In this document: positions 22,198-33,989 of the stretch, piece by piece
How positions within the stretch are numbered: position 1 is the first letter of the stretch
How the letters are laid out: the number at the start of each line of letters is the position of its first letter
NCBI GenBank assembly: GCA_963576735.1
Contig: OY755178.1
Location: 13,144,001-13,208,000, forward strand
DNA: 64,000 nt
Direction of reading: 5' to 3'
Source: Bedellia somnulentella
Lineage: Eukaryota > Arthropoda > Insecta > Lepidoptera > Bedelliidae
Made by a program: the position numbers and the translations under genes
The notes under the pieces: model-generated
The model's database searches: none
What the model was told of the DNA's origin: nothing
Seen by the model: the letters and a program-made list of their open reading frames with translations, nothing else

Positions 22198-23203
22198 CGG
22201 CCAAGAGCGAGATGGACTCGCTAATGAATGGTTCCGTAGCAGCACTAGCAGCAGGTAAGTAACATAGTAATATACAAGTTTAAAATGTTTAGTTTAAAAT
22301 GTTATTTACTTATCACTGATTTACTATAAGAAAACAATGGTTCACGTTTTATGCGTAAGGCCTGTGATAGTAAAATTATTGTTATACTAGTGGATCGTCC
22401 CAGCTTCGCACGGGTAGCGTTGTTTTTTAAAAATCTGAGGTTTCTTTCTTCAATCACTGCTCAAGCATTGTGAAATTCAGCGCAATGTTTTCAATTTATT
22501 AAATTTATAGCACTCCCTAAACAGTGTAGTTTGGTGATTTTGAATGCGCTTTAATGAACGGTTCAGTTTTTCCGTTTAATAGCAAATTTTGGAATAAAAC
22601 GCTATGAAGTATTTATAACAATCTAAAAAATAAATCATTACGTATTGTAGGATGCAACTACTGGCGCCATCTAGTATTTTATAAGTAAATTAGTAACGAT
22701 TCGGTTTTGGTCACGGGCGCGATGGCTTATTTTATGTATAATTTCGGTGTTTTTCTACCGATTTCTATGATTCTTTTTTTATTGAATAGGTAATAATGTT
22801 ACCTTATTTAAATTAGGGATGAGTGAGAGGTTTACAAACGTAAGAGTAAACAAATACAATCAGAATGTTCCGAACTGCTAAGCTATCAGGAATTACACGT
22901 GTTATTGTGAGTCAACCGTAAAAGATAGACATAAACTGTTGAGGATTTTTTTTTAGATAATATTATGAAGAATATTTCCGTCACACATGATTTCTATGTA
23001 AGTTTAACCATTGAGGCTGCACACGCGACGGAAGCTTAAAAAATGGAGTAACTTCTCCGGTTTTCCCAAAATTTCCCAAAATTCCCCTTTACTACTCTGC
23101 TGGAAAGTATACAAAAACCTGCGCAGGTGTATGAAGAATAATTGTACCAAGTTTCGTTAAAATCCGTCGAGTAGTTTTTGTTTCCATAAGGAACATACAA
23201 ACC

Positions 23204-23261
<58 letters not shown>

Positions 23262-23920
23262 AATTTTACTGATTGCATTTTTGGCATCAGTATCGATCCC
23301 TAATCACCACCTGATGGTTATTTTGAAAATATATTTCATGTACAGAATTGACCTCTCTACAGATTTATTATAAGTATAGATATTTCAGTGAAATTAATAA
23401 ATTAGGTAAGTAATTTGATTTATGACGTTAAAAAATAGAACTACTGGCTAGAGCTCATTCAAACCTTAGTAGTTTGTATAGTAATACACATCATATATTT
23501 TTTTCAGTTTTATCATGCCCATATTTTAGAAGTTACGGGGGGGAGACACACATTTTACCACTTTGGAAAAGTCTCTCGCGCAAACTATTCAGTTTTGAAA
23601 AAAATGATAAAAGAAACCTCAACATCATTTTCAAATACCTTTTGATAGATACCCCACACGTATAGGTTTGATGAAAAAAAAATGTTGAGTTTCAGTTCTA
23701 TGTATGGGGAACCCTAAAAATTTTGGTTTTTTTTTCAGATTTTATTTTAAAATCTTAATGCGGTTTACAGAATACATCTACGCACCAATTTTCAATAATG
23801 TAGTTCTTATAGTTTCGGAATAAACTGGCTGTGACATACGGACGGACGGACGGACGGACAGACAGACAGACATGACGAATCTATAAGGGTCCCGTTTTTG
23901 CCATTTGGCTACGGAACCCT
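22198..23920 (+). mobile_element. GGTTCCGTA-type element inside Mariner-2
   Basis: Begins CGGCCAAGAGCGAGATGGAC with GGTTCCGTAGC just inside, and ends GGCTACGGAACCCT followed by A's. It is bounded by AAAAAG at 22192-22197 and 23921-23926. The interior includes the TTAGAAGTTACGGGGGGGAG and CTGTGACATACGGACGG segments and GACA repeats. This is a non-coding repeat I associate with Lepidoptera. The A-rich end and short duplication fit retroposition, but the class is uncertain. It is interrupted by Helitron-2a. Confidence 0.8.
22387..23380 (-). mobile_element. Helitron-2a (994 bp, non-coding)
   Basis: In minus sense it begins TCTATACTTATAATAAATCT and ends with hairpin CCCGTGCGAAGCTGGG, then ACGATCCACTAG. 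The flanking bases are A and T as Helitrons require. It holds a (GACA)n tract at about 23205-23260. A near-identical element lies in the opposite orientation at 46925-47905. It has no protein coding and would depend on an autonomous Helitron. Confidence 0.93.
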
Positions 23921-24862
23921 AAAAAGTGAATTTCGTGTGCTTATTAAGCATTATTTCTTGCGAAAAAAAACCATTACCGAGACCAAGGCTAAGCTTGATA
24001 AATACTATGGGGACTCTGCACCATCGATTTCAATGGTAAAAAAGTGGTTTACTGAATTTCGTTGTGGCCGTACAAGCACTGAAGATGCCGAACGTCCTGG
24101 AGGCCCAGTTGAGGTCTCTACACCCGAAACAATCGAAAAAAATCACGATATGGTGTTGGCCGACCGAAGATTGAAAGTGCGAGAGATTGTGGAAGCCGTA
24201 GGGATCTCGCATGGCTCAGTGGTTTCAATTTTGAAAGATCACTTGGGCATGAGAAAGCTTTCCGCAAGATGGGTGCCGCGTTTGCTCAAAGTCGACCACA
24301 AACGCAATCGTGTAACAACTTCACAGGAAGGTTTGGCGTTGTTTAATCGCAATGTGGAGGAGTTTTTGCGCCGTTTTGTAACCGTGGACGAAACATGGAT
24401 CCATCACAACACACCAGAGACCAAACAACAGTCAAAACAGTGGGTTTCTAAGGGTGAATTGGCGCCAAAGAAGGCCAAGGTGGGTTTGTCAGCCAATAAA
24501 GTTATGGCGACTGTTTTTTGGGTTGCACGAGGGATAATCCACATTGACTACCTACAAAAGGGAAGAACCATCAATAGGGAATATTATGCCAACTTATTGG
24601 ACTGATTCAATGACGATTTGAAAAAAAACCAACCTCATTTGGCCAAGAAAAAAGTTCTTTTCCACCAAAACAATGCAAGGGTGCACACACGTGCAGTTGC
24701 CATGGCAAAAATCAATGAATTGGGCTATGAATTGCTCCCTCATCCACCCTATTCTCCAGATTTGGCTCCGAGCGACTACTACTTGTTCCCAAACCTGAAG
24801 AAATGGCTAGGTGGAAAAAGATTTGACTCCAATGATGAAGATAACTTAGAGAGATGTACGTA

Positions 24863-26511
24863 CTTGTGTATTATTTATTTCATTTTATTTTATTTTTTTA
24901 AAGCAGTCCAGTATTAGTCTAATTAACTATAACATAGGCCGTGTATAAAACTACAAACTTTTGCCTGCAAATCCTTTAATATATATTAAGAATGGTTTTT
25001 ATATGTATTTTGTACCACAAATGTCTTATTAGATTCAGAGTTTTTTAAAGTCACGCTAACTTCGACTTTTGGCCTGCTGAATTTAATTTGGATGTGGTAT
25101 ATGTACATACATTTCACATTTTTATACGTAAAAAGAAATTAAATGAAAATCCTTTATTTCAACATTATTTTGATAGATTTTTCTGTATACTGTATACACC
25201 CTTTTTTACTCACAATATTCATAGAATCCACAACCTCCGAGGGCTATGGCCTGAATTGGTTCTAAACAAAAACCCCTAAATAGGCGGGAGAGATATACAG
25301 CCATTAATAGGAAAGAAGGAATTAGATTTACGTCCATTATCATATTATTGCAAAAACTAAATATAAAAATATTAGGATCCCAATACACAACTCCAAACAA
25401 TCGGAAACTGTAATAAATCTAAAAGCAATCGAAGCGAGCGAAAGTACCCGTATGAATTTGAAAATTCTGTACTTTTACAATTCTTATTTATAAACATTCA
25501 ATTTATCTCTAATACATATTGATGGAATTTTTTATTATGATTTAAATTAATAGGATTACCCATGACAATTAAAATAAATGCTGTTTTAGTTTAAATTGGC
25601 AACGCATCGTGATTTATAATTCCAAATCAATGGCTACCTTGCTTAAGAGGATCATAATATTTTATATATTCAGTACAGTGTATAGTGTTATATGTAAAAC
25701 ATATCCTTCTTATTATTTAACACTTAAATGCTAGATAATTCGTATTCATTGGATTCTTTTGATATAAAAATACTTGGGATTTATTTCAGCACAAGTAATA
25801 CTTCAAACAAAAATCCGCATTTGATCGCTGACTCGGCTCCTTAGCTCCCGGGCTTCTGTTGAACATGTTTTATGTATGTTGTGTGATTAAATTTTGTCAC
25901 GAAACTCTCAGTTTTGCTCGTGAAAAATGTAGAAGGACCACTTATAAGGGTCGAAGCCACTTGGCGCTGCTTTACGCATACTTAATGATGTGATACGTTC
26001 TGTTATAATAAAATGTGTATTGTCACTCAGAATGTGCAAGTTACTCACTTTGAATAAAAGTGAAGTGTTTTGACTGGACTTGTGCCTATTATCCAATTCA
26101 CATCACACATTGTTCCATCCAAAACACTTTTGGCTGCAGGAATGCTCAAATTAATAAATTATTGTGGAGCTAAAAAAAACCTTTTATTATATAATAATAT
26201 ATAGTAATACATCATATGGTTCAGCTTGTATTTATACATAAGAATGTTTTAAAGATGGTGTAATTGTTTCTAAGTGAGTTGTTGAAATTAAAGTGCAGTA
26301 AATAATACAGCTTAGAAAGATTTGGTTCTACATATAATAATAATTTATTCATTTAATAAAGTAACATAGACTCATTATGTTAGTAGTACTTATTTTTAAG
26401 ATGTTAGTAGGTGTACAAAAATAATAATAATTATAATATATTCACAAATTAAATAAAAACAAACTTTAAAATAAATAAATAAATTAAGTTATTTAAATCA
26501 TATTGATATAT
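24863..26511. other. No gene recognised
   Basis: AT-rich. I looked for the missing 3' end of Mariner-2 and did not find it. No exons or known repeats. Confidence 0.4.
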
Positions 26512-26871
26512 AACATACATAAACGTTCACGCCGTTTATCCCCGAAGGGGTTGGCAGAGGTACCATACTTCTGAACTCACATAGTTTCCAGAGAAGGCAC
26601 CCACGTTTTGCTTAGATAGTGTACTCACGTGATAGGGGGCAGGCCTATCGTCGTTTTTGTACGACTACACTGTCACATGACTAAGTACTACTCTAGCCAT
26701 GTGGGTTTCCTCACGATGTTTTCCCTCACCGTTAACAACCATGATAAATTAACCACAAATATGACTTTAGAAAAGACAAATTGGTGTAGGCCCGTCCCAG
26801 GATTGGAACTCACGCCCTTCTGTTTTCGGGCGGGTGTTCTATCCACTGGACTATCATGTCGTATTCGACAT
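26512..26871 (-). mobile_element. SINE-2, near full length
   Basis: Reverse copy. The 3' module GGGGATAAACGGCGTGAACG is at the left end and the tRNA-like head is near 26800-26865. A ~15-bp imperfect duplication, ATCAT(A/G)TTGATATAT, flanks it at 26497-26511 and 26872-26886. Confidence 0.9.
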
Positions 26872-27061
26872 ATCATGTTGATATATATGTCGAAAATACT
26901 AGAATTTTTATATACAGCTGCAGTAATTGACCTATATATTAGTTTTTTAATACATATATGTTTAACTGAAATAATTTTTATACTGAATTTGTGTGTTTTT
27001 TTTTTCAAATATTACAAATTAAACATCTCTAAAAAATATGTAAAAACAAAACTTTTGCGTT

Positions 27062-27150
27062 CTCCACATTGGAAAGTGGTTGAGGTTTATTTTGAAGCTT
27101 TGACTACCCCTTTGTGACATTTATAGTCACGAATATATATTTACGTATTG
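27062..27150 (+). repeat. SINE-1 3' half, decayed
   Basis: CACATTGGAAAGTGGTTGAGG and GACTACCCCTTTGTGACATT, then ATAGTCACGAATATAT, match the SINE-1 3' half with many changes. Confidence 0.5.
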
Positions 27151-27411
27151 CAGCGATTTAACTGAAACTTGTATATCGCACTTGTAAATAACTCTAGAAG
27201 TACAATGGTAATAAAGTAGATACGAAGATGACAAAATGTATGCAATGTAAATAATGCAACAAAAATGATGTTGAATTCAAAATGACCTAGGAGGAATAGC
27301 TAATTTCATAGTCCAATCACTACTCAGCAGGTCATTTCTATCTTCAGTAATTTTTTTTTAAATCCCAGTTTCAAAGTATGACTCTGTGAAAATAGTCTAA
27401 GGTGCTTGTTT

Positions 27412-27462
27412 TCACTCACGCCGCTAATTTACCATTGGGGTTGACAGATGGATTTGATCAAC
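27412..27462 (-). repeat. RTE-like LINE 3' tip
   Basis: CACTCACGCCGCTAATTTAC then CATTGGGGTTGACAGATGG is the reverse of the shared 3' module. Only ~50 bp. Confidence 0.4.
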
Positions 27463-27546
27463 CTTTATACAGTTTGGACAAACTAGTCTCCTTAACCTCA
27501 CATACATATATCTTTTCATACATCCATGCTCTCTTATTCTTCTTAC

Positions 27547-27794
27547 ATACATACATACATATACTCACGGCTATAAATCCCTTAACGGTGGAGCCAGAGC
27601 TTTGGAATGAGAATTACCTCAGCCACTTTTGGAAAGTTGTGTGGGGAAAAGATGGTAAAATAAAGGTTGGTGATGGGTCTCCAACCGCATCGCCCAAAAA
27701 TCCCTTAAAAGCCCCAATACCGTTAGACGCCTCTTACGTAAACCCACCGGAAGAAATGGGGTAGTGCTATTCTAAGCCGACACTACACAGCACA
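27547..27794 (-). mobile_element. SINE-1 copy with 13-bp duplication
   Basis: A full-length reverse copy flanked by TTATTCTTCTTAC at 27534-27546 and 27795-27807. Confidence 0.93.
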
Positions 27795-27825
27795 TTATTC
27801 TTCTTACTAGTTACTACTAACTTCT

Positions 27826-27892
27826 AGTTCCTTAGCTCTGGCTACCCCTTCTTGGGATTTATAGCCGTGAGTATATGTATGTATGTAGTTAC
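27826..27892 (+). repeat. SINE-1 3' tip
   Basis: TCCTTAGCTCTGGCTACCCC to GCCGTGAGTATATG and (TATG)n. Only the last ~65 bp is present. It lies just after the previous copy but in the opposite orientation. Confidence 0.75.
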
Positions 27893-28092
27893 TTTTTGTC
27901 TAATGTGTTCTAACTGATCCTGAAAGATTTTTAGGCCATTGGCTTCTAACAATATCAGGCTCGTTCATTCTTTCTCACTTTACAATATCCATCTGCTTCA
28001 TATTCTATCGTGTCAATAGAATAAGAAACTTTATATTGCCCATAACAAAAAACAAACTTACAAAAATACAGTTTTAAAAGTACACATACACG

Positions 28093-28210
28093 TACTTATA
28101 ATAAGAAAGTTGTGATTACGTGTTTGTTTAACTGCAATGAATAGGCTCCGAAATTATTCATTCGATAACCCATAATAAAAACTTGGCTAAAGTAGCCATT
28201 GCATCTGAGT
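28093..28210 (+). repeat. Helitron 5' end remnant
   Basis: TATAATAAGAAAGTTGTGAT, then GTTTGTTTAACTGCAATGAA and TAGGCTCCGAAATTATTC, resemble the 5' part of Helitron-1 (12073 onward: GTTTGTTTG..GAATAGGCTCCAAAACTAC). Decayed. Confidence 0.45.
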
Positions 28211-28320
28211 GAATTTGAAAACAGCTATAATTTATGTAAAATACTAATTTCTAATTTTCTTTACTATACTAGACTATTTTTCTTAAAACCTTGCCTTGCC
28301 TTGCCTTCAATATAGACTTA

Positions 28321-28458
28321 CGCCCGATTTCTGAATTGAGTATTCAAGCTGAGAACGACTTAAGTATCGTTTTGTCTCATTCAGTTGTTAAGATTTCAAT
28401 GCGACAGAACGATACTTAAGTTTTTATCAGCTGGAATACTCAATTCAGAAATCGGGCG
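28321..28458. mobile_element. MITE-1 copy 1, 138-bp near-palindrome
   Basis: Ends CGCCCGATTTCTGAATTGAG and the reverse complement. The arms pair over about 60 bp each with few mismatches. TTA flanks both sides (28318-28320 and 28459-28461). The 3-bp TWA duplication points to the PIF/Harbinger superfamily. The second copy, also 138 bp, is at 61942-62079 in reverse. No coding. Confidence 0.88.
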
Positions 28459-28461
28459 TTA

Positions 28462-29309
28462 GAATCCACCACGACTCTAATGACCACGTTGGCTAAGTAT
28501 ACTATTATTATTATATATCATGTACTATTATATACGAGGGGCATGCCAAAAGAAACTAGATACTCAAAAATTGAATGTAATATCTTTCATCAATAGAAAC
28601 CTTCAATCTTAAAAACAGTATAGGCAATTCACTAAATTTTATAAGAAGTGAGTAGCTGAAATAAACCATTAATCTTTGAAACGTATGATATAAAATAATA
28701 TAAAAATGAAATTCGTAATCATAAGTAGTCTGTGTTGCCATTACGAGCCTGGTGTTAACACCCAAACGAGAATGCGGCCCTATGTAATACTAAGTTAACG
28801 GCTTGGAAAATGTAATATTCTCAAAGAGATTTCCCGTTTATTGGACTTTTTAATATGTTTGTATGTATTTCATTTACATTTTACGAATTACAATTTTGAT
28901 ATGAAAACGTTCAATTTCGAATCGTTGAATAGGGCTTTTTATTGTGTTGTGAACGTACATATTTACACGTTTCTACGTTAGGCAGTGGCTAAATAGTTAC
29001 CTCCACAATTTCGATTTTGCATATCATCAACATTATTAAATTGAAAATTGAAATACAATGAATTTTTGACCATATTCTTATCATATCACAAATTCACACA
29101 GCCACATGTCTTGTCCCAATCCAGGCTGGATAAAAAAGCTACAGCGCTATCTAAGTTACATAGATATATATACATATATATACATTTTAGGCAACATATC
29201 TAATATAAATATATGTCACATAACTCAAATTAAAACACACCAACGACTTTCTATCTTTTCAAAACGTATCTGTGAACGCTGTCATTATATTCGTATTCGT
29301 ATACATACA
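28462..29309. other. No gene recognised
   Basis: AT-rich, with ATATAC runs near 29160-29190. No coding signal. Confidence 0.4.
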
Positions 29310-29832
29310 TTCGTGCAAGTAAACTTCCAGTAAAATAATAAAAATAACTAATGTATAAATGTATTGCTTGGTTTTCTCATGTGAACCTTTACTTGAGAAT
29401 TTGTGAATGCTGATAATGTTTTCTTGTTCTTTTAATTATTTAATGTTCTGAGACTAAGCGAATATGTTTAAAGATAATTTTAAAAGATATTGTTTTTTAT
29501 TATTATTTTTTTGTTGTGCATTTGTTTAGTTTACTGTCTGTTCCTTTACTATTTATTCAATTTTGTTTACTTCAAATGTGGCAGACACAGATTATTTTGT
29601 TTATATATTAATTAATTATGTGTAGTGTAGTGTAGGCCTTAACTGAAAACCAGTGTTTTGCCACTTGGCAATATCAAGCACTGAGTTAGGACCTAGTTTG
29701 TGTTACCATAGCACTAATTTTAAGTTTAAAATATTGTTTTTTTTTTCACTTTATGTATTGTTTTTCATATTGTATGTGGTGTTATGTTAACATAAATAAA
29801 CGAGTTATCTATCTATCTATCTATCTATCTAT
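29310..29832 (+). mobile_element. LINE-B 3' end, 5'-truncated
   Basis: Starts at TTCGTGCAAGTAAACTTCCA, the last few codons of LINE-B (VQVNFQ), and continues through the whole 3' UTR to a (TATC)n tail at about 29807-29832. It differs from 14040-14557 at only a handful of positions, so it is a recent copy. No catalytic coding. Confidence 0.9.
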
Positions 29833-30904
29833 ACAAACTTGACATGAAATGAGCACGCCTCACTATATAAGTAATAAAACAATGGCACGTGCATCCAGCT
29901 GAAAAACTTGAAGTAATACAGCCTGACGTGTGACGTCACGGAATATTGTTTGGAGAGACAGTGTGTTGCCGAGGCCTTGGCTGGAGTATTTGAAAAGCTA
30001 AAAATTATATGGAAAAGTGGCGAGACGTATAAAGTTAAAAGTTCTCTTCTATCTTTACTTTTTGGAGAGTTGGCAGTGTTGTAAATGTTTCTCAATAGAA
30101 GGTATATTTTACAAACCCAAAGATCAAAATTCAGGTATAATTGGTCAATTTTAGAATCTGAGATACAAAGACGGTTGTATCATTTGAATGAAATAAAATA
30201 TATCGAAGTTGTTGGTAGTGTTTATTTATAACTTCGAAAAACTCCCTTACACTTTGTTGCTTGGTATTGCATTAAGGGTGGAGATGGGGTTGTGCTAATT
30301 CAATCATTCTCTATACATATTATACATTTATTTATCCTTACTATATCCACCGTCTAATGAAATGCAGTACCAAATCTAATCTGTGAAAATTCAAATATTG
30401 TTGCAACTTGTTGGTTACTGGTACGTAATATTTACGTTATAGAGTTGCGGTTTAGTTTTGATTGTTCCAACTCAAAATTAAGTAATGTAATTTGATTACT
30501 GACATTGTCATTAACATGAAACTCCTCTGAGTTTCATGTTAATTAGTACCGACAGAGAGAGAGAGAGAGTGAGGTAGAGACACTCACAAAATCCCAAGGT
30601 AAAAGGGCTTTAAATTTCCACAGAGTATTACGAGTAGTCTAACAAATTATGGTTAATCTAAACTAAGCAACGTAGTCTAATGACATCTAATGACATCATG
30701 ATGGATTCTAAGTCAAAATTCAATGCAAGGGTTTAACGGAATATTGTCATTCAACTATTTGTAGCGCACTTGTGAGGAAAATTAGAAATTAGTTGTTCAC
30801 ATAAATAAGAGCTGTCCTCAAATTCACTCAGGTGCAATGGCTGCCGTGGCCAAGATTGAAAATTTATTTGAATATAATCAATAATGATGGTGTAAATTTA
30901 GCTG
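29833..30904. other. No gene; palindrome and GA tract
   Basis: Contains a 14-bp perfect inverted repeat at 30511-30542 and a (GA)n tract at about 30553-30570. Nothing else is recognisable. Confidence 0.4.
30511..30542. repeat. Perfect short hairpin
   Basis: TTAACATGAAACTC, loop CTCT, GAGTTTCATGTTAA. The stem is 14 bp. It may be a tiny foldback element or chance. Confidence 0.6.
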
Positions 30905-31147
30905 TATCGTGTCGGCTTAGAATAGCACTACACCATTTCTTCTCGTTGGTGTTCGTAAAAGGTGGCTAAGGTGATTAAGGCTTTTTATGTAATTTTTGGG
31001 TGATGCGGTTGGAAACTTATCACCAACAACATTTACTTTACAATCCCCCATCAACTTCCAAAAGTGGCTGAGGGATTTCTTATTCTGAAGCTCTGGCTAC
31101 CCCTTCTAGCGATTTATAGCCATGAGTATGTATTATGTATGTATGTG
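30905..31147 (+). mobile_element. SINE-1 copy
   Basis: Sense copy, moderately diverged, flanked by ATTTAGCTG at 30896-30904 and 31148-31156. Confidence 0.88.
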
Positions 31148-32213
31148 ATTTAGCTGAAATGTATATTTTATATTCCAAAATTATTAAATTAAGCAACTTA
31201 TATTAAGCAATATCATTAACCATGTTATCCTTTCTCGATATCCTAAATTGACTGACGAATTATTATATTCTAAAGCTCTAAATATGCTTATTGAAAAAAA
31301 AAGCGTGAAAATGGTAGTAAAAAAACCCGTTATTCTTATTATAACCAACGAAATCAAAGTTCAAAATGATAAACGTTATATTTGTTTAAATCAAAACCTT
31401 ATTGTTTCAAAAGTTGGAGCTAACTGGTTAGCATAATTTCAATTTGTTGGAATCTAATTTAAACTCTTGCGTTGGCGTTGCTCTTCATGTATTAAAGGAC
31501 TGTTTCAGTAGTTATTTTTGACTGAAATTTACCCTAAAACAGATTCAATTTTACAATTGGATAGAATACAAAAATAATTTCTGAGCGCTTGCTTTAAATA
31601 GATCTTTTGAATTTGGTTAAAAGTGATATTAAAATATACAATATCGAATTTAACAGGTTTATATAATTACTGTATGATATGTCAATTCGGTATGCAAAGT
31701 CTTTTTTTGGTATTTACTAAATATTTTTATTCGATAGCAAACACGAAAATATAAAACTAATTTGAATATTTTTCATTTAAAATGGGTAATTGCAAAGTCA
31801 TGATTTTTTAAAGATTGTTCAACTTTGGTACTTAATGACGTCATCGATTGAAAATATCACGTAGCGACATGCAAATAAAGCGAAATGTTTAATAAAAATG
31901 TTGCTAATTACAAAATATTTCACGAATTTGTGATCCCAAATGAAATTATTACGATATTATACTAAACAAACCTATGATTTTCGATGTTTTATTAATAAAC
32001 TGCAAGAACGAATGTCTTTGACATAACGCGGAAGGTCAAATACTGTTACAGTTTTTTGCTAAAATAACGGTCATCTTAGCTCTGTTTGATTTAATTTCAA
32101 GAAAGTTTAAGTTTTGTTTAAGTTTTAAAAACATAATATCTCGAAATGGTTCCGTAATCAGCACCACTTTTGTAAAACTTTGCATACCGAATTTACGAAT
32201 TTATGATGCTACA
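31148..32213. other. No gene recognised
   Basis: AT-rich. A 62-codon frame at 31248-31436 has no recognisable motif and is not called. Confidence 0.4.
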
Positions 32214-32398
32214 CAGCAAGCAACACCCCATTTCTACCCGTGGGTGATTGTAAGAAGCGACTAAGGGTTTCGGGGCCTTTTAAGTGATTTTTGGACGATG
32301 CGGTTGGAGACCAGTCATCGAAAACCTTTATGAACTGAAATAAACAACTGAAGCTCTTGCTACCCCTCATAGTGATTTACAGCTGTGATTATATGTAT
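32214..32398 (+). mobile_element. SINE-1, internally deleted
   Basis: ACACCCCATTTCTACCCGTG, GCGATGCGGTTGGAGACCAG, then GCTCTTGCTACCCC to a short TATATGTATG tail. The GTGGCTGAGG part is deleted. Confidence 0.8.
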
Positions 32399-32424
32399 GA
32401 TATATCGTTCTCTTTTGCTGTGTT

Positions 32425-32625
32425 AAATATTCAAACTCAACGTTCTCGCCGTATATACGTGGTAGAGGTACTAATACTTTTGAATGTCTCGTGAAATTTT
32501 GGTCACCTGGTTGGTGTTCTGAAAACCCACGTTTTGCTTTGATGGTATATTCACGTAATAAAAGGCAGGCATATCGCCGCTTTGTCATGACTAAGTAAAA
32601 CTAAACCATGTAGATTTTCCCATTT
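32425..32625 (-). mobile_element. SINE-2 fragment with (TTGAGT)-type tail
   Basis: The reverse strand matches the middle and 3' end of SINE-2, including CGTGAATATACCATCAAAGC and a GTTGAGTTTGAAT tail. The tRNA-like head is missing. It is diverged. Confidence 0.65.
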
Positions 32626-32769
32626 CCTATCTCCTGCATAAAAAGCGGTTGTTTTCCCACAGAAATATCATTGTTATTAAGAATATAAATATACATAAGG
32701 AAACAAAAAGTAAAACATTAGACTAACAAACAGGAAAATTTATTTTACTTTCTTTTTTTTACCCACCCA

Positions 32770-32858
32770 AATTAAAAAAGGAAAAGAATGATTTCTTATT
32801 CTGAAAGTCTCATTTCCCCTTTTAAAGATTTATCGTGAGTTGATGTATATGTATGGTA
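32770..32858 (+). repeat. SINE-1 3' end, decayed
   Basis: TTCTTATTCTGAAAGTCTCA, TTTCCCCTTTTAAAGATTTA, then CGTGAGTTGATGTATATG. Weak match to the SINE-1 3' end. Confidence 0.45.
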
Positions 32859-33307
32859 TATTTAAATGTTAACCTTTTTTTAATTTATTGTATGACGTAT
32901 ATAGACTAGTGTTTGTGTGTGTGTGTTTATTTATGATTTCATACAGAGTATCCTTGTAATTTTAATATTACATTTAGATCTTACGGTTTAAAAAATAAAA
33001 TCTATAATCTGTAGGAGGAAATATGTGGCAAATTAAACGCTTTATATGACAACTTACTCACTGTCACGGAAAATATTTCCTAAGAGAGTTACAAACTAAG
33101 AGCCAGTGAAGTTTCGAGTAATGGTGTGTCTGTAAGGCTAAAAAGAAATATGATGTAGAAACCTTCTTGCGCGAACCTTCTTGCACTTGGCTGACTTTTT
33201 ACATTTTATTTTAATTTCTATTTCTACAATGAATTTTTATTCTTTATTTTTTTGTAATTATACAAGAATTAGATTAAAACGATTACAGGTCAAGTCATAT
33301 TAAAGAA
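32859..33307. other. No gene recognised
   Basis: AT-rich. One small direct repeat, GAAACCTTCTTGC/CGAACCTTCTTGC, occurs near 33158-33185. Confidence 0.35.
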
Positions 33308-33696
33308 CTAGCTGACCCCACAGACTTCGTACTGTCAAAAGTGTAGAATTTCACGTCGTCAAACTGAAATATTTAACTGACCTGTTGAGGGTCTCTGTCA
33401 TGCGATGAGAAAAAAGGTGTTTTTCATAGTGTCCTCACAATTTTTTCACTTTATAAATTTTAAGTTTATAAGTAGAGTAGTTTCGGCTGAGCATTGATTC
33501 TTAGTCTGTTTAACCATTTTTTAAGAAAATTTATTGATCTCTTATTTTTTCTGGGATAAAAAGTGTCCTATTGTGTTAATTGGGATCATTATCTGGCTTC
33601 CTGTAAATTTTATTTTAAATACGTTCTGTGAATTAGTCTTCATTTAGCTACAAACACACAAACATCTAAACTTTCACATTCATAATATTAATAGGA
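33308..33696 (-). mobile_element. Helitron-3 (389 bp, non-coding)
   Basis: Minus sense begins TCCTATTAATATTATGAATG, the usual lepidopteran Helitron 5' end, and ends GAAGTCTGTGGGGTCAGCTAG. It lies between A (plus-strand T at 33697) and T (plus-strand A at 33307). No coding. Confidence 0.8.
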
Positions 33697-33989
33697 TAAG
33701 GCTTAAACATAAGCTTCTCGCGCATTTGACCTCGCTCGCCGGCCAGCGCAGCGTCTTGTCTTGCGCTTCATGCACGCGTGTAAATTTTGTTACGGAGTAA
33801 TTTAAAAATTGTATTATCTTCTAAGATGTTTATTTAAATTAAGTGATGTCAAGGACAATTTTGTTCTTAATTAAATATTCTCAATCAACAACATATTTAT
33901 TTAGATAAAGATTAATATTATGTTGATAAAACATTATGGCAATTATGCATTAAATTCGACCAAATTTATTTACCATAAAAATGGTTATA

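Larger units (their letters stand above)
22009..24862 (+). mobile_element. Mariner-2, split, 3' end lost
   Basis: The 5' end CTAGGGCGGGTCAATAAATC starts right after TA (22007-22008), as mariners insert at TA. The 5' UTR runs to ATG at 22187. The coding sequence is broken after ATGGAAAAAAG (22197) and resumes at 23927, with 1.7 kb of other elements between. The transposase stops matching at about 24862, and no matching 3' inverted repeat was found nearby, so the 3' end is lost. Confidence 0.85.
22187..24862 (+). pseudogene. Mariner-2 transposase, interrupted and mutated
   Basis: Codons 1-3 plus two bases lie at 22187-22197 and the rest at 23927-24862. The join gives the usual mariner start MEKSEFRVLIKHYF. 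Then come the helix-turn-helix part (YYGDSAPSISMVKKWFTEF, SHGSVVSILKDHLGMRKL), the first catalytic Asp in TVDETWIHH, and the SPDLAPSDYYLFP segment with the third Asp. Damage: the second catalytic Asp, normally in HQDNAP, is Asn here (HQNNAR). There is a TGA at 24603-24605 where Trp is expected after NLLD, and the C-terminus after LGGKRFDSNDED is replaced. The element is inactive. Subfamily probably mellifera-like, from the start and the WVPRLLK-type wording. Confidence 0.88.

Noticed and set aside
23036..23287. Reading frame with CLSVCLSV repeats (also at 47018-47257)
   Set aside because: It is the (GACA)n/(TGTC)n microsatellite inside Helitron-2a and -2b read as protein.
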